A stretch of 64,000 nt of DNA from NCBI RefSeq assembly GCF_016406145.1, contig NZ_CP066306.1, positions 2,852,001-2,916,000 of the forward strand, given 5' to 3'. Shown here piece by piece: positions 19,108 to 26,047 of this stretch. The stretch is from Pseudomonas putida (GTDB lineage: Bacteria; Pseudomonadota; Gammaproteobacteria; Pseudomonadales; Pseudomonadaceae). Made by a program: the position numbers and the translations under genes. Every line of letters starts with the position of its first letter. Within the stretch, counting starts at the first letter, position 1. The notes under the pieces are model-generated. The model was not told where the DNA came from. It saw nothing but the letters and a program-made list of their open reading frames with translations, and did no database searches.

Positions 19108-20534
19108 GCGCGCACCCCCGCAGCCCGCTGCAGGCGCAGCACGGCCTCACGGGCTTGGCTACCCAGTTCGGCGAGGTCCAGGCCGGGGATCGTGTCGTTG
19201 TCCACGCTCAGGCGCCCACCTACCAACAAGGCGCACAAGGTCGGCCGGCCACCGCCCACGACGGGCGCAATTCCCGGGTCGTGCAAGCCGAAGTAGCGGG
19301 GCTGGTCCAGGCGGTAAACTGCCAGGTCCGCTGCCATGCCAACCTCCAGCGTGCCAAGCGCGTTCAGCCCCAGCACCTGCGCGCCACCGGCGGTTCCCCA
19401 ACGCACCACGTCTTCCACGCTGGCGGCATGGGCGCCGCCTTCCAGCTCGCCGCCTGCATAGGCGGGCAAAGCCCGCTCGCCAGCCTTGGCCCGCTGCATC
19501 AGCCAGGCGGCGTGGGTTTCGCTGATCATGTCGCAGGCTTCGTTGGAGGCAGCGCCGTCCACACCGATCGAAATCGGCATGCCTGCCGCTTCCATGGCCA
19601 GGATATCGGCAATACCGCTGCCCAAGCGCCCGTTGCTCTGCGGGCAGTGGGCAATGCCGGTACCGGTAGCGCCCAGTAGCCGGATTTCCTCGGGGCTGAG
19701 CTTGACCAGATGGGCGAACCACACGTCTGCGCCGAGCCACTCGTGCTCCGCGCAGAACGTCACGGGTGACAGGTTGTAGCGGCGTTGCACCTCGTTCTGG
19801 TACTCCACCGTTTCGCTCAGGTGGCTGTGCAGGCGGATGCCCAGCTTGCGTGCGGCGCGGGCGGTTTCGCGCAGGTGCTCTGGCGGCATCGAGTAAGGCG
19901 GGCTGGTGGGCGCCATCACCACCCGGCGCCAGGCGTCGGGGGCTGGGTCGTGGTAACTGCGCACCAGCCGCCCAACGTCATCAAGGTACTGTTCGAGGGT
20001 TTCTGGGCCGGCACTGGCGGCGCCTTCGGCTTGGCGCACCTGGGTTGCGCCGCCCCGGCACAGCACGAAGCGCAGGCCCAGCCGTTCTGCCTCCTCGAAC
20101 AGAATCTGCGCGCTGTCGAAGGCCATGCCTGGCAGGTACAGGTAATGGTGGTCGGCGACCGTGCTGCAACCGGAGCGGGCAAGCTCTACCAGGCCGATAC
20201 GCGCGGCCAGGCGGAAACTGTGCTCATCGAACAGGCCACGGTAGCGATAGGGTACCGCGCCCAACCACGCCCCAAGGCTTTGATCGATGCCCGCCGGGAT
20301 CCCCTTGAGCAGCGACTGGAACAGATGATGGTGGGTATTCACCCAGCCTGGGTAGACCACGCAGTCGGTGGCATCGAGCACCTGCTCACCCGCCAGCGGT
20401 TGCAGGGCACCGAGGGCAGCGATGCGCCCGTGGCTGATACGGATGTCCGGCCCGGCATGGCGGGCGGCTGCCCCGCGCAGGCCGGTGAGGATGGCACTGG
20501 CGTTGCGGATCAGCCAGCTGTCTGAATGCTTCAT
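19104..20534 (-). CDS. 8-oxoguanine-deaminase-like amidohydrolase
   Basis: A 476-residue metal-dependent hydrolase of the cytosine-deaminase/TrzA-AtzA group. Metal-binding features include His68-X-His70 (VNTHHHLFQSLLKGIPAG), HSHLSET, FAHLVKL and SIGVDGAASNE. The N-terminus (NASAILTGLRGAAARH) and the motif GTGIAHCPQSNGRLGSGIA closely follow the Pseudomonas 8-oxoguanine deaminase family as I recall it (P. aeruginosa PA0142). Such an enzyme converts 8-oxoguanine to uric acid and ammonia; isoguanine or a related oxopurine is an alternative substrate. The SD GGAG lies 6 bases before the chosen ATG. It overlaps the reductase gene by four bases. Confidence 0.85.
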   Translation of the reverse strand: MKHSDSWLIRNASAILTGLRGAAARHAGPDIRISHGRIAALGALQPLAGEQVLDATDCVVYPGWVNTHHHLFQSLLKGIPAGIDQSLGAWLGAVPYRYRGLFDEHSFRLAARIGLVELARSGCSTVADHHYLYLPGMAFDSAQILFEEAERLGLRFVLCRGGATQVRQAEGAASAGPETLEQYLDDVGRLVRSYHDPAPDAWRRVVMAPTSPPYSMPPEHLRETARAARKLGIRLHSHLSETVEYQNEVQRRYNLSPVTFCAEHEWLGADVWFAHLVKLSPEEIRLLGATGTGIAHCPQSNGRLGSGIADILAMEAAGMPISIGVDGAASNEACDMISETHAAWLMQRAKAGERALPAYAGGELEGGAHAASVEDVVRWGTAGGAQVLGLNALGTLEVGMAADLAVYRLDQPRYFGLHDPGIAPVVGGGRPTLCALLVGGRLSVDNDTIPGLDLAELGSQAREAVLRLQRAAGVRA

Positions 20535-20550
20535 AAGGAGCTCCAAGGGC

Positions 20551-21354
20551 TTAACCCAGTTCACTTTCGTGCCAGTGGCGCAGGCTCAAGCGTGCCAGCA
20601 GGGCCATCAGGCTGAACAATGCGACGCCGGTCAGGGCGATCAGCACCAAGGCGGCGAACAGCCGCGGAATGTTGAGCTGAAAGCCCGCTTGCAGGATCTG
20701 GTACGCCAGCCCGGCGCCGGTGCCACCGGTGCCGGCCACGAACTCGGCCACCACGGCGCCGATCAATGCCAGGCCACTGGCGATCCGCAGGCCGGCGAAG
20801 AAGCACGGCAAGGCACTGGGAATACGCAGGCGCAGCAGCACCTGCCAGCGGCTTGCGCGATTGAGGCGGAACAGGTTGAGCAGCCCCGGGTTGACGCTGC
20901 GCAGGCCCAGCACGGTATTGGCGATGATCGGAAATACTGCGACCAGGGTGGCACAGATCACCAGCGCCAGGGTGGTGTCGCTGCACCAGATGATGATCAG
21001 CGGTGCAATCGCCACCACGGGCGTCACCTGCAGCAATATCGCGTAGGGGAACAGGCTGGCTTCCACCAGCCGGCTCTGCACGAACACGAATGCGGCCAAG
21101 GTGCCGATGACGACTGCGAGGGCAAATGAGAGGAAGGTGATCTTCAGGGTCATCCACAGCGCCCCGAGCAGCATCGGGCCGTCTGTGATAAGCGTGCGGC
21201 CAATGTCGGCCGGTGATGGCACCAGGTAAACCGGCACTTGCCAGGCAATGCAGGCCAGCTGCCAGAGGCCCAGCAGCACGGCGCCGACCAGCAGCGGCGA
21301 AGCGATGCGCAGCACCGTGGGGTTGTTTAGCCAGGGGGTAGAAGGTCGACTCAT
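20551..21354 (-). CDS. ABC transporter permease, nitrate/taurine/pyrimidine type
   Basis: A 267-residue inner-membrane permease with about six membrane segments and the BPD_transp_1 EAA-like loop (LRLRIPSALPCFFAGLRIASGLALIGAVVAE is its region, about 185-215). The family moves thiamine precursors, taurine, nitrate or oxidised pyrimidines and purines. It pairs with the ATPase gene 36 bp upstream and the binding protein at 23377. It starts at an ATG with GAGAG seven bases before it. Confidence 0.9.
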   Translation of the reverse strand: MSRPSTPWLNNPTVLRIASPLLVGAVLLGLWQLACIAWQVPVYLVPSPADIGRTLITDGPMLLGALWMTLKITFLSFALAVVIGTLAAFVFVQSRLVEASLFPYAILLQVTPVVAIAPLIIIWCSDTTLALVICATLVAVFPIIANTVLGLRSVNPGLLNLFRLNRASRWQVLLRLRIPSALPCFFAGLRIASGLALIGAVVAEFVAGTGGTGAGLAYQILQAGFQLNIPRLFAALVLIALTGVALFSLMALLARLSLRHWHESELG

Positions 21355-21390
21355 GTCAGGGCTCTCAGGTTGTGCTCTGAAGTTGGGCGC

Positions 21391-22245
21391 TCAAGCAGGT
21401 TCGCCGTTGGCCTGGGCCAGCAGCCGGGACAGGTGGGCGCACTGCGCGATGAAGGCCGGGGAGGTGCGGTAGGCCTCGTCCCGCTCCAGCGGGCCGTCGA
21501 TGGGCACATCGGCGATCACCCGCCCGGGCCGGGCGCCCATCACCACCACCCGCGACGACAGGTACACCGCCTCGAAGATGCTGTGGGTGACGAATACCAC
21601 GGTCAGGTCGCGCTGGGCCCAGAGCTGACGCAGGTCGCTGTCGAGCTTGTTGCGGGTGAACTCGTCCAGGGCGCCGAACGGCTCGTCCATCAGCAGCAGG
21701 TTGGGCTCGGTGGCCAGCGCCCGGGCGATCGATGCGCGCATCTGCATGCCGCCAGACAACTCGCGCGGGTAGGCCTGGCCGAACGCGCCCAAGCCAACCA
21801 GCTCCAGCGCAGCCTGTACCTTGGGCTGGCTGTGGGCTTTGGGCATGCCCACAAGGTCCAGCGGCAGGCGCACGTTGTCCTGCACCCTGGCCCAGGGCAT
21901 CAAGGTCGCCTCCTGGAACACCATCGCCAGGCTGCGGCCAGCACCGCTGGCCAGTGGATCGCTGCCTGGGGCATCCTTGCCCCACCAGCGCACGTGGCCG
22001 GCCGAGGGCTGTTCGAGGCCGGCGAACATTTTCAACAAAGTGCTTTTGCCGCAGCCGGACGGGCCCAGCAACGACACGAACTCGCCGCGCTGGATCGCCA
22101 GCTTGACGCGGTGCAAGGCGACAGTGCCGTTGCTGTAGGTCTTCTCGACCTGGTTGGCGAACAGTGGCGTGTCGCTACCCAAGGCGTTGGCGTTGGGTGG
22201 TGCCTGCAGCTGGGCGCAGGTTTCGGACAGGGTCTGCATCAACAT
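21391..22245 (-). CDS. ABC transporter ATP-binding protein
   Basis: A 284-residue ATPase with Walker A GPSGCGKST, Q-loop FQEATLMPW, signature LSGGMQMRASIARAL, Walker B LLLMDEPFGALD and the switch His in FVTHSI. The N-terminal 40 residues are a non-conserved extension. The start is the ATG preceded by GGGGAG (spacer 6); the frame is open 15 codons further up. It energises the permease of the same operon, for a purine- or pyrimidine-like substrate by context. Confidence 0.9.
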   Translation of the reverse strand: MLMQTLSETCAQLQAPPNANALGSDTPLFANQVEKTYSNGTVALHRVKLAIQRGEFVSLLGPSGCGKSTLLKMFAGLEQPSAGHVRWWGKDAPGSDPLASGAGRSLAMVFQEATLMPWARVQDNVRLPLDLVGMPKAHSQPKVQAALELVGLGAFGQAYPRELSGGMQMRASIARALATEPNLLLMDEPFGALDEFTRNKLDSDLRQLWAQRDLTVVFVTHSIFEAVYLSSRVVVMGARPGRVIADVPIDGPLERDEAYRTSPAFIAQCAHLSRLLAQANGEPA

Positions 22246-22311
22246 GGCGCTCTCCCCAAAGGTCATGAGCGGTTGCGTATGCCCCGGCACACCAGGGCGC
22301 GGAACAGGCGG

Positions 22312-23337
22312 TCAGTGGCTGGCGAACACTTCGCTTTCGCCATGGGCTTCGAGCAGGCCCAACAGTTGCCGGCGGATCACCAGGCCTGGCTTGTCCGAGG
22401 GCATGTGCAGCTCGACACGCCGCCGGGTATCGACGCAGGCGTCCGGGTCGGTGGCTTCGAGGATGTCACGGTCTTCGGCGGTGATCGCTGCGTCCCAGTC
22501 GATCAGCGCCTGGGTCGGGCAGTCAGCCTCGCTGTCGTTGCGATAGAGCCACTGCACCAGCATCAGCCGGCCGTCATCGATCGGTGTGGCGCAGTTGTAG
22601 ATGATGTGGTGGATGCCGCTGTCCGGGTACATGCAGCCGAAGCGTCGGGAGAACGGCAGGTAGTAGCGATTGACCAGGTGACGCTCGGTGATCGGCGCGC
22701 GGGTGCCGGTAATGGCAAAGCTTTCTTCAGGGTTGCGGATAGGCACGCGGGTTTCGGCTTCAAAGCCGTAATCGGTTTCGCGAAACTCATAGCTGGCCGG
22801 TTGCGGCTGGTCGAACAGGCCGAAGTTGGCCTTGTGCACGAAGGAGAAATGCGAGTTGTCGAAAGAGTTCTCCATCACCCGCAGCGGGCTGGTTTTCCAC
22901 TCTTCGTAGAACTGGAAGATGCGCCGGTAGCCGGGGGCGCCGTCTTCCGGGAAGTCCGGGATCGGCTGCAGCGGATCGTCCAGCGCGACCCAGGCATAGC
23001 CATACTTTTCCTGGCAATGGTAGGCCTTGACGGCCGCGCCCGGCGGTATCGCCCCCGTCGGGTTCTGCGGGATCTTCACGCAGGCGCCGCTGCAGTCATA
23101 TTCCCAGCCGTGGTAGCCGCAGGCGATATTGCCGTCTTCGCTGACGAAGCCCTTGGACAGTTTGGCGGTGCGGTGGCAGCAACGGTCGCGCATCGCTACC
23201 GGTGTGCCATCGGGGCGCTTCCAAAGGACCAGGGCTTCACCGAGCAAGGTGAAGGGTTTTGGCCCGTCGTCCAGGGCTGCCATGGGCAGCAGGGCGTACC
23301 AGAAGCGTCGCAATACAGGTTGTTTGGTGACCAGCAT
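22312..23337 (-). CDS. Rieske non-heme iron oxygenase, large subunit
   Basis: A 341-residue oxygenase. The Rieske [2Fe-2S] ligands are Cys53/His55 (RCCHRTAKLSKG) and Cys73/His76 (CGYHGWEYD). The mononuclear iron site in the second domain is seen as Asp160, His163 and His168 (NSFDNSHFSFVH). Length and pattern fit single-subunit oxygenases of the phthalate/vanillate O-demethylase group, which hydroxylate or demethylate. With a purine-type deaminase and transporter in the same operon, a modified (for example N-methylated or oxidised) purine is a reasonable but unproven substrate. GAGGAAA precedes the ATG. Confidence 0.92.
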   Translation of the reverse strand: MLVTKQPVLRRFWYALLPMAALDDGPKPFTLLGEALVLWKRPDGTPVAMRDRCCHRTAKLSKGFVSEDGNIACGYHGWEYDCSGACVKIPQNPTGAIPPGAAVKAYHCQEKYGYAWVALDDPLQPIPDFPEDGAPGYRRIFQFYEEWKTSPLRVMENSFDNSHFSFVHKANFGLFDQPQPASYEFRETDYGFEAETRVPIRNPEESFAITGTRAPITERHLVNRYYLPFSRRFGCMYPDSGIHHIIYNCATPIDDGRLMLVQWLYRNDSEADCPTQALIDWDAAITAEDRDILEATDPDACVDTRRRVELHMPSDKPGLVIRRQLLGLLEAHGESEVFASH

Positions 23338-23376
23338 GATCCAGTTTCCTCACGGTATTAAGTGTTGTTATAAGGC

Positions 23377-24390
23377 TCAGCGGCTGGCGGCCTGGACAGT
23401 GTCGGGCTGCACGTTCAGGCCTTGCACGAAGCGGGTGGTATAGGCCTTTTGCCAAGGGGCGGCGGCGCCGAGCAGGCCGGCCTGGACCATGAAGTCGCGG
23501 GTGGCTTGCCAGCGGGCGTCGTTCATCGTGCCGATGCCGTGGCTGGCAGCGTCGCCCCCTGTGACCAGCTGGTATTGCTTGAGCGTCGAGACGCCCCACG
23601 CCAGCAGCTCATCACTCATGTTGGGGTTGTCGCGCTTGATCAGCGCATTGCCCGCAGCGGGATTGGCCAGGTAGCGTTTCCAGCCCTCGAGCGAGGCGCG
23701 GACAAACCCGGCGACGCGCTCGGGATGCTGGTCGATGACGTCCTGGCGGGTGACCACGGTGGAGCCGTAGGGCGGGTAACCTGCATCGGCGAACAGGAAG
23801 AAGTTGGGTTTCTGGCCTGCCTTGATGGCCTGGAACAGTTCCGAACTGGCGTAGGCCTGCTGGGTGGTGTCGGCGCCGGCGAGGAAGGGCTGCAGGTTGA
23901 AGGTGTACGGCCGTGCCTGGCTGTCCTGAAGCTGGTACTTGCCTTTGAGCCAGGGCCACCAGGTTTGCTGGCCGGACGTGGACACCAGCACCTGCTTGTT
24001 TTGCAGGCCGTCCAGGCCATTGACATCGGCGTGCGTCATCAAGCCCTGCGGGTCGCCCTGAAATGGCGCAGCCACCGCGACCACCGGCAGCCCTTGCTCC
24101 ACGCTCTTGAGGATCTGCAGGTCGTAGTTGACGATGAAGTCGGCTTGCTTGCTGACCAGCAACTGCATGCCATTGACCTGCGGGCCGCCCATGCGGATGG
24201 ACACATCCAGGCCTTCTTTCTCATACAAGCCATCGGCCACAGCTTGGTAAAAGCCGCCCTGTTCTGCCTGGGCGTACCAGGAGGTGAGCAACACGACCTT
24301 GTCGTTGGCCATGGCCAGGGAGGCGCAGCTGAACACTGCTGCGCCAAGCAGCGAGCGAAGCGGGTAAGTCAAAGCAAAGCGGTTTTTCAT
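23377..24390 (-). CDS. NMT1/THI5-like ABC substrate-binding protein
   Basis: A 337-residue periplasmic binding protein. The signal peptide ends near ASLAMA (residue 28). The mature N-terminus has the NMT1/THI5 motif LTSWYAQAEQGGFYQAVADG, and the Trp/Tyr-rich pocket positions (TWWPW) are visible. Family members bind thiamine precursors, pyrimidines, taurine and oxidised purines. It is the first gene of the leftward operon, 195 nt downstream of the structured leader at 24585-24630. The start has GGAGAA 6 bases upstream; a longer frame to 24492 is non-coding in character. Confidence 0.92.
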   Translation of the reverse strand: MKNRFALTYPLRSLLGAAVFSCASLAMANDKVVLLTSWYAQAEQGGFYQAVADGLYEKEGLDVSIRMGGPQVNGMQLLVSKQADFIVNYDLQILKSVEQGLPVVAVAAPFQGDPQGLMTHADVNGLDGLQNKQVLVSTSGQQTWWPWLKGKYQLQDSQARPYTFNLQPFLAGADTTQQAYASSELFQAIKAGQKPNFFLFADAGYPPYGSTVVTRQDVIDQHPERVAGFVRASLEGWKRYLANPAAGNALIKRDNPNMSDELLAWGVSTLKQYQLVTGGDAASHGIGTMNDARWQATRDFMVQAGLLGAAAPWQKAYTTRFVQGLNVQPDTVQAASR

Positions 24391-24584
24391 GATTGTTCTC
24401 CACCTCGATTCGAAATGCGCCAGGTGTTCGGGAACACGCCAGCGAAAACCGAGCGGAGAGAGAACGCAGCAAGAGGAGGGTGCACACAGCATGCAGCAGC
24501 CACGGCCGACATTTCTCTACTTGCCCAGGGCCGTCAGGCCGCGCGCAAATCATCCGCTCGGATGTACGCCCAATCCAAGGCGCA

Positions 24585-24630
24585 AGAGCAATGCCCCATG
24601 CCATTTCTGGCACTGACCGCTTCTACTCGA
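24585..24630 (-). ncRNA. Structured 5' leader, candidate NMT1-motif (xanthine) riboswitch, copy 1
   Basis: This 46-nt minus-strand segment begins at the predicted sigma-54 start (about 24630) and is 45/46 identical to the plus-strand segment at 24869-24914. It folds as a hairpin: short outer AGC/GCU helix, asymmetric internal loop, GUC/GGC helix, second internal loop, then UGCCA/UGGCA capped by GAAA. Relative to the other copy, A is replaced by G (plus-strand C24594), changing a U-A to a U-G pair and keeping the fold. It precedes an NMT1/THI5-type gene, the context from which the NMT1 motif is named; that RNA is reported to bind xanthine and uric acid. The family assignment is from memory, not from a covariance search. 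Confidence 0.72.
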
Positions 24631-24639
24631 AGGCAGATG

Positions 24640-24657
24640 AAGCGAGAAGCGTGCCAA
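24640..24657 (-). promoter_or_regulatory. Sigma-54 promoter of the ABC/Rieske/deaminase operon
   Basis: The minus strand reads TTGGCACGCTTCTCGCTT: GG of the -24 element at 24655-24654 and GC of the -12 element at 24643-24642, with the required 12-bp separation. The -24 half is perfect; the -12 half is TCGC instead of TTGC. The predicted start is about 24630, exactly the inner edge of the inverted-repeat arm. Confidence 0.72.
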
Positions 24658-24744
24658 TGTACGCAAACCGCCAAAGCCGGGCTGTTCAAGCCCAGCCGGG
24701 CATTGCAAGGGCAGGACAGTGATCCGGGAAGGTGCAAGGCAGGA

Positions 24745-24768
24745 GCGCACGGCGCTATTAAAGTGCGC
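24745..24768. promoter_or_regulatory. Palindrome between the divergent sigma-54 promoters
   Basis: GCGCAC and GTGCGC separated by 12 bp (ggcgctattaaa). It lies about 75-90 bp from each -12/-24 element, where an enhancer-binding protein could serve both promoters. The spacing does not match a canonical NtrC site, so the binding protein is unknown. Confidence 0.35.
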
Positions 24769-24842
24769 AATGCTGAGTCGGCCTGGTGCTCACTAATTCA
24801 TTAAATTGGCCACAATCACCTATCTAGACTGTATTCGATCAG

Positions 24843-24860
24843 TTGGCACGCCCCCTGCTA
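24843..24860 (+). promoter_or_regulatory. Sigma-54 promoter of the Tsx-like gene
   Basis: TTGGCACGCCCCCTGCTA: GG of -24 at 24845-24846 and GC of -12 at 24857-24858, at exact sigma-54 spacing and close to the TTGGCACG-N4-TTGCA consensus. The predicted start is about 24870, the inner edge of the right inverted-repeat arm. Sigma-54 use suggests expression under nitrogen limitation. Confidence 0.85.
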
Positions 24861-24868
24861 GGGCACAG

Positions 24869-24914
24869 TCGAGTAGAAGCGGTCAGTGCCAGAAATGGCA
24901 TGGGACATTGCTCT
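24869..24914 (+). ncRNA. Structured 5' leader, candidate NMT1-motif (xanthine) riboswitch, copy 2
   Basis: Plus-strand copy of the 46-nt leader. Pairings seen: AGC 24878-24880 with GCT 24910-24912; GTC 24882-24884 with GAC 24904-24906; TGCCA 24887-24891 with TGGCA 24896-24900; loop GAAA 24892-24895. The internal loops (A85/G86 opposite T901-G903, and G81 opposite A907-T909) are identical in the other copy, as expected for a ligand pocket. It lies at +1 of the sigma-54 promoter and 122 nt before the Tsx-like start codon. Confidence 0.72.
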
Positions 24915-24948
24915 GGCGGCATCACGCCGCACACCCGGCAAGGGTGGC

Positions 24949-24968
24949 GCCACGGTTCGTACCGTGGC
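24949..24968 (+). promoter_or_regulatory. Leader hairpin upstream of the Tsx-like gene
   Basis: Perfect 8-bp stem GCCACGGT / ACCGTGGC with loop TCGT, 35 nt after the candidate aptamer. No T-run follows, so it is not an obvious intrinsic terminator. It may be part of an expression platform or only stabilise the leader. Confidence 0.45.
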
Positions 24969-24991
24969 CAGAGGAGAGGTCTGTCCGCTGA

Positions 24992-25032
24992 ATCCCTTGC
25001 TGGTGAACCTCACCGACCTCGACCCAAGGGAT
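24992..25032 (+). promoter_or_regulatory. Shine-Dalgarno-sequestering hairpin of the Tsx-like gene
   Basis: ATCCCTTG (24992-24999) is perfectly complementary to CAAGGGAT (25025-25032), which contains the Shine-Dalgarno AAGGG of the Tsx-like gene. The loop holds a second hairpin, GGTGA/TCACC (25002-25006/25010-25014). When folded, the ribosome site is hidden, a plausible translational expression platform. Confidence 0.55.
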
Positions 25033-25036
25033 GCAC

Positions 25037-25843
25037 ATGAAACTCAACCCTCTTGCCTGCCTAAGCTACTGCTTCCTGCCCCTCTGCGCCCTGGCCAGTG
25101 CCGGCGCGCAGGCCAGTCCGCTGATGTGGTACGACAACAGCCTGAGCTACCTGTACGGCCACAACTACAAAGTCGACGGCACCGGCAACGACATCCAGCA
25201 GACCGTCACCTTCGAACACGCCAGCGGCTGGACCTGGGGGGATGTGTTTATGTTCGTCGACAACAAGTGGTCCAACGGCTTGTCGGGCAATGACGGGCAT
25301 AGCTACTACGGTGAGTTCTCCCCGCGGTTGTCGCTGGGTAAGGTCAGCGGTCAGAACCTGCGTTTTGGCATCGTCAAGGACGTACTGATTGCCGCTACCT
25401 ACGAGCGCGGCGAGGGGCGCACTCGCAGATACCTGTTGGGGCCTGCCGTGGACTTGACTATCCCGGGGTTCGATCGCTTCTCGCTCAATACCTATTACCG
25501 CAAGCCTGACGGGATTACCGGCAAGGCATCGGGGCAATGGCAGATCAACCCGACCTGGGCAATGACCATACCGCTAGGGCGATCGGACATCCTGTTTGAC
25601 GGATACCTGGAGTGGTATGTGAATGACGTTGGCAGCAAGGGCACGTCGGATTACGTGGCCAAGAGTTTCCACTTCAATCCGCAGTTCAAGTACGACGTGG
25701 GCAAGGCCCTCGGGCACACGCCGAAGCGCCTTTATGCGGGGCTGGAGTGGGATTATTGGTCGGACAAGTACGGGATCGAGGATAGCCACGGATTCCCGAC
25801 AGATCAGAATGCGGTGAGCGCGTTGGTCAAGGCGCATTTCTAA
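25037..25843 (+). CDS. Tsx/OmpK-like nucleoside-type outer-membrane channel
   Basis: A 268-residue outer-membrane beta-barrel: signal peptide ending near AGAQA (residue 25), mature N-terminus SPLMWYDNSLSYLYG, alternating aromatic strands and a C-terminal Phe (ALVKAHF), the recognition signal of the BAM machinery. The motif WTWGDVFMFVDNKWS and overall length match the Tsx/OmpK family of nucleoside channels. It probably lets purines or nucleosides reach the periplasmic binding protein of the divergent operon. The start is the second ATG (AAGGG, spacer 6). The expression signals are described at 24843-25032. Confidence 0.88.
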   Translation: MKLNPLACLSYCFLPLCALASAGAQASPLMWYDNSLSYLYGHNYKVDGTGNDIQQTVTFEHASGWTWGDVFMFVDNKWSNGLSGNDGHSYYGEFSPRLSLGKVSGQNLRFGIVKDVLIAATYERGEGRTRRYLLGPAVDLTIPGFDRFSLNTYYRKPDGITGKASGQWQINPTWAMTIPLGRSDILFDGYLEWYVNDVGSKGTSDYVAKSFHFNPQFKYDVGKALGHTPKRLYAGLEWDYWSDKYGIEDSHGFPTDQNAVSALVKAHF

Positions 25844-25896
25844 TAAATTAGTTTAGAAAGCTTCCATATATCATTATTTTCTAAGGAAATGGAGAC

Positions 25897-25920
25897 CGAG
25901 CGTCGTCTGTGCGGCGCTCG
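25897..25920. terminator. Hairpin after the Tsx-like gene
   Basis: CGAGCGTCGT and GCGGCGCTCG with loop CTGT form a 10-bp stem with two G-U pairs on the plus-strand RNA. Its right arm is the same as that of the hairpin at 2163-2186, so it is a repeated terminator-like element. It ends the Tsx-like transcript about 55 bp after the stop codon. Confidence 0.55.
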
Positions 25921-26047
25921 ATGCCTGCCACCGCAAAACCGATAATGTTCGATTATCGGGCGCTAACTCCCTTCAACCACTCAACATTGTCCTCTGCATG
26001 CCGAACGTAATGGGTAGTACATCCCACTGCCACCCGGATATGTCCTC

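Larger units (their letters stand above)
24391..25036. other. Divergent regulatory region of the purine locus
   Basis: This 646-bp non-coding region separates the leftward ABC/Rieske/deaminase operon from the rightward Tsx-like gene. It holds two divergent sigma-54 promoters, a 46-bp inverted repeat that makes a shared structured leader for both transcripts, a 24-bp palindrome between the promoters, an AT-rich stretch (about 24790-24835) and downstream hairpins on the plus side. Short open frames here are chance products of the inverted repeat. Confidence 0.8.

Noticed and set aside
21370..23361. 663-codon plus-strand frame across the ABC ATPase and Rieske genes.
   Set aside because: Antisense of two well-supported genes; composition and lack of domains show it is a shadow.
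24585..24914. A 330-bp MITE or IS remnant with 46-bp terminal inverted repeats.
   Set aside because: No target-site duplication at the outer ends, and both inner edges coincide with sigma-54 start sites, which a regulatory pair explains better.
24553..25020. Several 60-135-codon frames on both strands in the purine-locus gap, two beginning with similar peptides (MPEMAW...).
   Set aside because: The shared peptide is produced by the 46-bp inverted repeat; no SD sites or family features, and the region is regulatory.
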